NCBI GenBank assembly: GCA_018676385.1
Contig: JABHEX010000143.1
Coordinates: forward strand, 1-14,168
Length of the DNA: 14,168 nt
Source: Akkermansiaceae bacterium
Lineage (GTDB): Bacteria; Verrucomicrobiota; Verrucomicrobiia; Verrucomicrobiales; Akkermansiaceae
Direction: 5' to 3'
The position numbers and the translations under genes were made by a program. Below, one piece after another: positions 7,409-13,266 of this stretch. A model generated the notes under the pieces. That model was not told the origin of the DNA. It worked only from the letters and a program-made list of their open reading frames with translations, and searched no databases. Within the stretch, counting starts at the first letter, position 1. Each line of letters opens with the position of its first letter.

Positions 7409-8919
7409 AGCTCTTTTTCTCCTTCCGGCTTATCAGCTACAAAAAACTCATGCGGGCTTGGTGGTATCACCTGAGTATCGATCTTTGCTTCCAGTGCAGA
7501 TTCAAGCTCACGAACCATTTCCGGGCTGAGGACGTGCTCAACAGAGTCCGCGTCACGGTCTACATGACTTGGTGCAATATCGGCGTGCGTAATGAGAAAA
7601 ATTTCCCACAACCGGTGATTACGCGTAATCCTAGCCGCTTCTCCGAAGCCAGACTCAGTGAGACTTACATGCATACCATCAAACTTCTCAATGTGATCCT
7701 CTCGTTTTCCTCGGCGTAACAAATGACTGAGACTCGCCGCACTCCATGTTCGGTGCGAAAGTAAATTCGCATAATGAATTGACTTGTTAGGCAACGACAA
7801 CTTAGCGGATGTCTTATATCGCAATTCTATCAGTTCATAGACCGCTCGCAGCATGTGCTGTCGCCCAACCTTGATTTTTAACTGCCGGTGAGAAATAACA
7901 CGTTTCAGAATGCCGCGGGATGTGCCAAAGAGCATACTCAAAATAAACAATACAGCAGCCATCAATACGATAACCGCACCCGCTGGCATTCTTGGCAGTA
8001 GCGCACTGAGAGATGCACCGAGCCATCCACTCATCGCGCCAAAAAGCGCCGAGAGTAACAGCATAACACGCAAGTTGTCAGTCCAGAACCTTGCCGTTGC
8101 TGCTGGGGTGACCAAGTAAGCTATAATCAAGATCAGCCCGACAGCCTGCATTCCCAGTACCGTAACTGCTGCCACCAGAATCATCAGTAACACATCTAAC
8201 AAATGAACAGGCAATCCTATGCACTTGCCAAAAGTCTGATCAAAACAAAGCAGCGCAAATTCCTTCATCAATAATAAGCAAAGAGCAGCGATAACCACCG
8301 CAACCCCTGACAGCAAAACGAAATCTTGGAGCACCATCGATGCTGCTTTTCCATAAATAAAATCAATCAACCCTGCAGAGCTCTGCCCCGGGGTTTTTTG
8401 CACCATGGTCATCATCGCGATACCAATGCCAAAAAAAACACTGAGCACAATCCCCATAGCCGCGTCATCTTTCACCCGCGAAGTACTACTAATCAGCATG
8501 ACTACACCAACTCCGATAATACCTGTTAGAGAAGCACCTAACAATAAACCAACTAAACTTTTCCCACTACCACCTGCCGACGCCATGATAATAAAAAGCA
8601 ATACAATACCGGGTAAGCAGGCATGAGAAAGAGCATCCCCCATTAAAGAACGCTTGCGCAGCAATAAAAAACTTCCAACAAACCCAGATGCCACACCCAG
8701 AATCATGGTGCTTAACACCACAAGCTTTGTGTTATAATTCCTCAGCATCAACACATCCTGAACATCTTCCCAAGGAGGTAACTCAAAGGACCTTAATGGT
8801 CCGCCCGCAAGCTGGCTCCCATGAGCCAGCTCAGCATGCACCTGCGATGCGTCCGCTGTCGGATGACTGATAATCAAAACCAGCAAAACCAAAGCCAACA
8901 CTCTGATAAACATTTTCAT
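7405..8919 (-). CDS. Metal ABC transporter permease fused to a DtxR/MntR-like metalloregulator (YtgCR-like)
   Basis: A 504-residue fusion; an ordinary ABC-3 permease has about 270-300. Residues 1-25 look like a signal peptide or first helix (VLALVLLVLIISHPTADA). About 55-335 is the permease, with LRNYNTKLVVL, then LLLRKRSLMGDALSHACLPG (86-105) and a conserved late helix around VGLILIIAYLVTPAATARFWT. A basic linker (about 336-352) leads into a cytoplasmic DtxR-type region. A winged helix-turn-helix lies at about 353-430 (MLRAVYELIELR, then GMHVSLTESG), followed by the metal-binding/dimerisation segment (about 431-475: NHRLWEIF, DADSVEHVLS). His435, Glu439, Asp458, Glu461 and His462 align by eye with DtxR/MntR ligand positions. 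In Chlamydia trachomatis the homologous fusion YtgCR is cleaved to free an iron-dependent repressor. Gene order here matches that operon. Both ends overlap neighbours by 4 bp (ATGA). The fold assignment is firm; cleavage and DNA binding here are inference. Confidence 0.93.
   Translation of the reverse strand: MKMFIRVLALVLLVLIISHPTADASQVHAELAHGSQLAGGPLRSFELPPWEDVQDVLMLRNYNTKLVVLSTMILGVASGFVGSFLLLRKRSLMGDALSHACLPGIVLLFIIMASAGGSGKSLVGLLLGASLTGIIGVGVVMLISSTSRVKDDAAMGIVLSVFFGIGIAMMTMVQKTPGQSSAGLIDFIYGKAASMVLQDFVLLSGVAVVIAALCLLLMKEFALLCFDQTFGKCIGLPVHLLDVLLMILVAAVTVLGMQAVGLILIIAYLVTPAATARFWTDNLRVMLLLSALFGAMSGWLGASLSALLPRMPAGAVIVLMAAVLFILSMLFGTSRGILKRVISHRQLKIKVGRQHMLRAVYELIELRYKTSAKLSLPNKSIHYANLLSHRTWSAASLSHLLRRGKREDHIEKFDGMHVSLTESGFGEAARITRNHRLWEIFLITHADIAPSHVDRDADSVEHVLSPEMVRELESALEAKIDTQVIPPSPHEFFVADKPEGEKEL
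7419..7424 (-). promoter_or_regulatory. Shine-Dalgarno AAGGAG of the downstream permease gene
   Basis: AAGGAG on the minus strand ends 10 nt before the ATG of the second permease gene and lies inside the last codons of the fused permease-regulator gene. It is the only convincing Shine-Dalgarno in the window and fixes the start at 7408. Confidence 0.7.
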
Positions 8920-9698
8920 TTGTGGGATTTGCCATGCCTCATGGCTTGAGCCGCCTCATCAAGCAGAGATAATTTACCTCCGTATGTTTTTCTCAAATTT
9001 TCCTCAGTAAAAACCAAGTCAGTGGGACCAGCATCGACAATACGCATATTAAGCAACACCACCCAATCAAAATACTTAGCCACAGTAGCAAGGTCGTGGT
9101 GCACCACCATACAGGTTTTACCCTGATTCTTTAGCTCGCGCAACAAAGAGACAATGGCACGCTCCGTGGCAGCATCTACAGCGGCAAAAGGCTCATCCAT
9201 CATGTAGAATTTGGCCTCCTGCGCCAGTGCGCGGGCAAGAAAAACTCGCTGCTGCTGACCTCCAGAAAGCTGGCTGATCTGGCGCTCTGCAAGATGTTCG
9301 ATACCCACATGACTCAGCATCTCACGAGCTTTATCTAAATGCTTTTTTCTAACGGGCTTAAACCAACCCACTTTGCGATATAACCCCATCGCTACCACAT
9401 CTTGAGCACTCACGGGAAAATCCCAGTCAACGCTCTCGCGCTGCGGCACATAACCCACTAGTGAGCGCTGTTTTTTGTATGGCTTGCCATAGATGCTGAT
9501 TTCCCCAGAAGCCCGCGGTATCAGATCCATACACGCCTTGATCAGCGTGCTCTTCCCGGCTCCGTTTGGACCGATCACTCCCACCAGCTTACCCTCCGGA
9601 ATATCGAGATCGATATCCCAGATTACGGGCTTACGGTGATAAGCTACGGTTAGGTCATGAATCGCCAGAGGGTGAGAGGCAGAGTGGGATGGCTCCAT
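8916..9698 (-). CDS. Metal ABC transporter ATP-binding protein (TroB/ZnuC/YtgB-like)
   Basis: Cytoplasmic ATPase that powers the metal importer. At 260 residues it is a typical single nucleotide-binding domain: Walker A GPNGAGKS (43-50), Q-loop GYVPQRESVDWDFP (82-95, the form typical of Mn/Zn/Fe importers), signature LSGGQQQR (144-151), Walker B FYMMDEP (164-170), D-loop AAVDAAT and switch His201 in HHDL. Its stop overlaps the start of the permease-regulator gene by 4 bp (ATGA), which shows tight translational coupling. It begins 58 bp after the binding-protein gene. There is no recognisable Shine-Dalgarno; the ATG is preceded by an A-rich run. The Q-loop context and the neighbours separate it from the unrelated ABC-2 ATPase at 3632-4564. 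Confidence 0.96.
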   Translation of the reverse strand: MEPSHSASHPLAIHDLTVAYHRKPVIWDIDLDIPEGKLVGVIGPNGAGKSTLIKACMDLIPRASGEISIYGKPYKKQRSLVGYVPQRESVDWDFPVSAQDVVAMGLYRKVGWFKPVRKKHLDKAREMLSHVGIEHLAERQISQLSGGQQQRVFLARALAQEAKFYMMDEPFAAVDAATERAIVSLLRELKNQGKTCMVVHHDLATVAKYFDWVVLLNMRIVDAGPTDLVFTEENLRKTYGGKLSLLDEAAQAMRHGKSHK

Positions 9699-9756
9699 TT
9701 TTTGTTAGTGTGTTTTGATTACGCTTGCGCACGAAAAACTTCTCATAAGTTGAGCA

Positions 9757-10752
9757 TTAGTGGCTTAGCTTGCCGTTCAGCCCCTTTTTTGGTGCTTCAC
9801 CGCCAAGCGCGCGCGCGATTATCGTAACATTGTGGTCAATCATTCCAATGTATGTCCCCTCATACGTGCCGCTCGCACCCATCGCATCTGAGAACAACTC
9901 ACCGCCGATACGCACGCTATGACCTTTCGCCTTGGAGCCCTCAACCAGAGCTTTAACGTTTTTATCAGATACGGAGGACTCCACAAATACGGCAGGAATG
10001 CTATTTTCAGATAAGTAGGATACTAGATCCTCAATGCGCTTCACGCCTGCCTCAGATTCCGTGCTCATGCCTTGGATTCCCATCACTTTCAACCCGTAGG
10101 CACGACCCATGTAATTGAAGGCATCATGAGCCGTAACCAGAACTCTCTGTTTTTCTGGAATGGAAGATACCACTCTCTTTGCATAGGCATCCAGCTTGAC
10201 TAGCTCTTTTTTATACTTGGCGCCATTAGCTTTGTAGTATTCAGCATTTTCAGAATCATATTCGGCAAGGGCCTTTGCCACCACATCCGTCGCCTTAATC
10301 CAACCCTGAACATCCATCCAGACGTGTGGATCGTAATGCTCCTCAGCATCGGTCATCACGTAGTCCCCTCCATCTAAAATCTCTTCGGTGACAGCATGAA
10401 CCGGCTTTCCCTTTCGGGCCACGCGTATGAGCACATCTCCCATCTTGCCCTCCAGCATCAGTCCGTTGTAGAAAACGATGTCAGACTCACTCAATACCAC
10501 TACATCCGGGCGCGAGGGCTTGTAAACATGGGGATCCACTCCTTCGCCAATAATTCCATGCACCACTGCTTTGTCACCCGCAACGTTGCGGACGATATCG
10601 GCAATCATACCGACAGTAGCCGCAGTGCTGAACGGGTATGAGTTAGGGCCATTTCCTGCGCCGTAATCATCTTCTTTTTTGTGGCATGCTACACCGAGAA
10701 AGGCCAGTACGACTGAGACAATAGCGACCATAGTTTTGTAATTCATCTTCAT
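9757..10752 (-). CDS. Metal ABC transporter substrate-binding lipoprotein (TroA/ZnuA/YtgA-like)
   Basis: Periplasmic metal-binding subunit that delivers the ion to the permease pair; 331 residues, normal for cluster A-I binding proteins. Residues 1-22 are a lipoprotein signal (MKMNYKTMVAIVSVVLAFLG...) ending in GVAC, so Cys23 would be lipid-modified. The four expected ligands are present: His75 in GVDPHVYKPSRPD, His143 in DPHVWMD, His209 in TAHDAFNYMG and Asp306 in IGMIDHN. A His-His-His-Asp set is the TroA arrangement. Mn-specific PsaA/MntC proteins have Glu at the third position, and ZnuA carries a long His-rich loop that is missing here; only a short EEHYDPH stretch is seen. The helix after the third ligand (VKRIEDLVSYLSENSIPAVFVESSVS) is family-typical. 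The start is at the signal peptide; a second in-frame ATG follows two codons later. It lies 83 bp downstream of the TonB receptor gene. Mn, Zn and Fe all remain possible. Confidence 0.95.
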   Translation of the reverse strand: MKMNYKTMVAIVSVVLAFLGVACHKKEDDYGAGNGPNSYPFSTAATVGMIADIVRNVAGDKAVVHGIIGEGVDPHVYKPSRPDVVVLSESDIVFYNGLMLEGKMGDVLIRVARKGKPVHAVTEEILDGGDYVMTDAEEHYDPHVWMDVQGWIKATDVVAKALAEYDSENAEYYKANGAKYKKELVKLDAYAKRVVSSIPEKQRVLVTAHDAFNYMGRAYGLKVMGIQGMSTESEAGVKRIEDLVSYLSENSIPAVFVESSVSDKNVKALVEGSKAKGHSVRIGGELFSDAMGASGTYEGTYIGMIDHNVTIIARALGGEAPKKGLNGKLSH

Positions 10753-10835
10753 TGATTATTATAGTTTAGGGTTCATTCAATTCATTTAATAGCTAGTCAA
10801 ATATGGGCATGTTACACTTTGAATTTGGCATAACA

Positions 10836-12956
10836 TTAGAAGTCATAACGCAATCCTGCATAATAAGTCCTAGAAAATGCCGGGCCGTATACATAGTCGG
10901 AATCACGAAAAACACCGGTCTCTAGATCATTTTGGAATTCGTCAAATAAGTTTTTTACTCCCACGCTCACAGTCAAATCACCATCAGTCATCTCAAACTT
11001 ACGAGAGATACCTACATCAATATTAAAAAACCAAGGGCTTCGCTCCATCTTGTTACCAATTAGGTCCCCTGTTGCAGGATCCGAGGAAATCCGTGGCACA
11101 TTCATAGGCCCAGTTGCCTTCGCGGTCACATAACTGTCAAACCAGTCTCCATTATGAGTGAAACGCAAAAGAGCCAGCGACTCTGGTGTCCGCACGTAGG
11201 TACTAGAAAAAATTGGATTGTCCGCTGGATCACCATTTGGATCGCCAAGGACCAATTGAGGGTTGTCGTATTCCAAGCGTTGTTGAACCCATGAAAACTG
11301 GATATTCCAATCGTCTCTAAAATAACCAAGATTGAGCTCAGCTCCATAAACTCGTGACGATTCACCATTTGTTCGGATAAATTCTGTCACGCGTGGCGTG
11401 AGCGGATCATCATTCGGCTCCACGACAAAAGTATCATCAAGCCATGTATGGAATGCATTCATTTCTAGGCGCCAGCTCTCATTGATCTGCCACTCCGGAG
11501 AGACCGACAGAGTCACTGAGTTTTCCTCCTCAAGTGATGGATCATTAAAAGTGGTCTGTAGCTCACCCCCAACATTCGAAATGTGCAGGTCTTCATCAAA
11601 AAGCTCAGGAGCTCGAAAACCTGTTGATATCGCACCGCGAACCCTCAGATCATTATTTGGTGACCATAAAATAGCAGCACGAGGTGAAAAAATAGGGTCA
11701 TCCAGCTCGGAATTAAAGTCACTACGAACTCCGTATTCAAAAGTCCAAATATCATTTGGCTTCCACCGATGTTGCACGAAGAACCCTAAGTTCCGAAATG
11801 TTTCATCGAGAGTGCGATTCACAGATGGCTGTGCATCCGTAAGGTTTTCCCGCGAAAACGAACCACCAAAGCTAATGCGGTGCTCCTCAGAGGGCTGATA
11901 GGCAAACAATGTATCCAAGAAGTGCAGATCGTCTGTCGTCGTGCCAAAGCCTCGATCTGAAGTCCAACTCGCATCAAAGAAGGGCGAAGCTAGATCTGGC
12001 GAGCCAAGCGCACCCGTTCCGCCATAGTAGGATTCTCGCTCAGTTCGTGAGTATGAGTAAGCCAAGCGGCTGCTCCAATGCTCACTCCAATCGGCCTGCC
12101 ATTTTAGAGTTGAGACATAGCGACGAGATAAGATCTCCTCCGAGATTCGACCTTCATTAGGCTGCAAATCCCAAGCTAGGATATCCCCGCCGCGCCTATC
12201 TTCGTCTGAAGCAAATAAATCTAAAGTAAAAGTGTGATCAATCACTGGTCTCCATAATGCTCTGAGCCCTCCGCTCCAAAGATCACGTTTTGATACATCT
12301 GTGAAGCCATCCCCATCGCGGTCAATCGGGTCTATTCGGTCAAATCCCCCGTACATACTCAGCTTGAAACGCTCGTCTTTGCTGACAAAATCGTACAGCC
12401 CAAAAAAAGATCCACCTGGCTCCTGCCCAAAATTGTCGCCACGCGATCCAAGAAATCGCATATCAATGTGCCCACTTGTCTGGGTAGGTTCACGGGGAAT
12501 TAAGTTGATCACACCAGCCACAGCACCAGGCCCATAAAGCACTGAGCCACCACCCTTCACAATTTCAATTTGTCCAATTGTGCCTGCAGGGATTTGCTCT
12601 ATGCCGTATACACCCGCTAAAGTAGAAAAATTCGGCAGACCGTCAGATAAAATACCTATATACTGTTGCGGGAGACCCAACATCTGAATCGATTGAACGC
12701 TACAGTTTTGACAATCAGTACTAACACGCAGCCCAGGCGAGTATTCCACCGCTTCGGCCAACGAGCGCGTTCCAGTTCTGGATAGGTATTGCCCATCGAT
12801 CACTTCTGTGCGGACAGGGGTATCGCGGAGCGGCTCAATCACCTGCGAGCCAGTCACCACCAATGGGTTGAGGGCATCTTGCGCACTGATGTCAGTTACG
12901 CTGCAAATGACAACACTTTTACCATAGAACAATGTGCGCATAAAGATGCGTTTCAT
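10836..12956 (-). CDS. TonB-dependent outer-membrane receptor
   Basis: Outer-membrane beta-barrel that takes up a ligand with energy from TonB; 706 residues from the chosen start. A short signal-like segment ends at SAQ (about residue 26). The TonB box LVVTGSQ follows at 32-38, then the plug with RTGTRSLAEAVEYSPGLRVSTDCQNC (57-85), LSDGLP and the conserved GGGSVLYGPGAVAGVINLIP (135-154). The rest is barrel strands rich in alternating aromatics, and the protein ends in AGLRYDF with the terminal Phe needed for barrel assembly. A CQNC pair (Cys82, Cys85) sits in the plug. The same frame is open back to 13103, with other ATGs at 12998 and 12989. I chose 12956 because it puts MKRIFMRT directly ahead of the signal segment. 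The metal-transport genes follow on the same strand after 83 bp, so a metal or metal chelate is the likely ligand; that is inference. A palindromic site lies upstream. Confidence 0.92.
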   Translation of the reverse strand: MKRIFMRTLFYGKSVVICSVTDISAQDALNPLVVTGSQVIEPLRDTPVRTEVIDGQYLSRTGTRSLAEAVEYSPGLRVSTDCQNCSVQSIQMLGLPQQYIGILSDGLPNFSTLAGVYGIEQIPAGTIGQIEIVKGGGSVLYGPGAVAGVINLIPREPTQTSGHIDMRFLGSRGDNFGQEPGGSFFGLYDFVSKDERFKLSMYGGFDRIDPIDRDGDGFTDVSKRDLWSGGLRALWRPVIDHTFTLDLFASDEDRRGGDILAWDLQPNEGRISEEILSRRYVSTLKWQADWSEHWSSRLAYSYSRTERESYYGGTGALGSPDLASPFFDASWTSDRGFGTTTDDLHFLDTLFAYQPSEEHRISFGGSFSRENLTDAQPSVNRTLDETFRNLGFFVQHRWKPNDIWTFEYGVRSDFNSELDDPIFSPRAAILWSPNNDLRVRGAISTGFRAPELFDEDLHISNVGGELQTTFNDPSLEEENSVTLSVSPEWQINESWRLEMNAFHTWLDDTFVVEPNDDPLTPRVTEFIRTNGESSRVYGAELNLGYFRDDWNIQFSWVQQRLEYDNPQLVLGDPNGDPADNPIFSSTYVRTPESLALLRFTHNGDWFDSYVTAKATGPMNVPRISSDPATGDLIGNKMERSPWFFNIDVGISRKFEMTDGDLTVSVGVKNLFDEFQNDLETGVFRDSDYVYGPAFSRTYYAGLRYDF

Positions 12957-13037
12957 CCACATATTTTCAGACGGTCTAGTCGTTGTCATTTGTTTCATAC
13001 AGAAATTTATTTTGTAATTTCTATAGCGTTCTGCAGA

Positions 13038-13053
13038 CAGGTCAGCTGACTTG
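13038..13053. repeat. Small imperfect palindrome around GTCAGCTGAC
   Basis: CAGGTCAGCTGACTTG is a 16-bp inverted repeat with one mismatched pair; the inner 10 bp (13041-13050) are perfect. It lies in the presumed leader of the receptor gene. It could be a protein site, or chance; a 10-bp perfect palindrome is not rare. Confidence 0.3.
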
Positions 13054-13058
13054 TGTAA

Positions 13059-13084
13059 ATGAGCTATGCCAGACACATGAGCTA
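13059..13084. repeat. 8-bp direct repeat ATGAGCTA, 18 bp apart
   Basis: ATGAGCTA occurs at 13059-13066 and again at 13077-13084 in the leader of the receptor gene. The 18-bp period is near two helical turns, so it could mark two sites for one protein. No known regulator is recognised, and chance cannot be excluded. Confidence 0.3.
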
Positions 13085-13108
13085 AATCGGCACTATCCGT
13101 CAACCATT

Positions 13109-13128
13109 AAATTAGCCATGGCTAATTT
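13109..13128. promoter_or_regulatory. Perfect 20-bp palindrome, candidate DtxR/MntR-type operator
   Basis: AAATTAGCCATGGCTAATTT reads the same on both strands over all 20 bases. Its length, its AT-rich flanks and its TTAGCC/GGCTAA arms resemble binding sites of DtxR/IdeR (TTAGG-type arms around a TAGCCTA-like core) and MntR-family repressors. It lies 153 bp upstream of the chosen receptor start, at the head of the gene cluster that encodes a fused DtxR-like regulator. It is also about 140 bp from the divergent FHA gene, so either or both genes could be controlled. That it is an operator is a strong guess; the identity of the bound protein is inference. Confidence 0.6.
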
Positions 13129-13135
13129 TTATTTT

Positions 13136-13149
13136 CTAGGCTTATTTTT
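13136..13149. promoter_or_regulatory. Degenerate second half-site next to the palindrome
   Basis: CTAGGCTTATTTTT matches the right arm of the palindrome, CATGGCTAATTTTT at 13117-13130, in 11 of 14 bases and is shifted by 19 bp, near two helical turns. This suggests a second, weaker contact for a dimeric repressor. The left arm of a second full site is not conserved. Confidence 0.35.
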
Positions 13150-13266
13150 GTTACGTATATAAACACTTGAAAGAATACTTTTCCGAGGATAGTAACCTCA
13201 CACATTAAGCTACATTTCGTTTGTTGAACTTTGAAAGCTCTGCACCCAATACCCACTCATTGACTT

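Larger units (their letters stand above)
12957..13266. promoter_or_regulatory. Divergent control region between the receptor gene and the FHA gene
   Basis: About 310 bp separate the chosen start of the TonB receptor (minus) from the FHA-domain gene (plus). It holds the 20-bp palindrome at 13109-13128, a degenerate half-site at 13136-13149, a small imperfect palindrome at 13038-13053 and an 8-bp direct repeat at 13059-13084, each listed separately. For the plus-strand gene a weak promoter candidate is TTGAAA at 13167-13172 with TAGTAA or GATAGT 15-17 bp later. No convincing sigma-70 pair was found for the receptor gene. The part from 12957 to 13103 is open in the receptor frame but carries no signal-peptide features, so I read it as an untranslated leader. 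Confidence 0.5.

Noticed and set aside
11398..11898. Plus-strand open frame of 166 codons
   Set aside because: Ser-rich shadow antisense to barrel strands of the TonB receptor; no recognisable fold.
13098..13103. TTGACG on the minus strand as a -35 box for the receptor
   Set aside because: The hexamer 17 bp downstream is TCATGT, which does not resemble a -10 element, and shifting by one base does not help.
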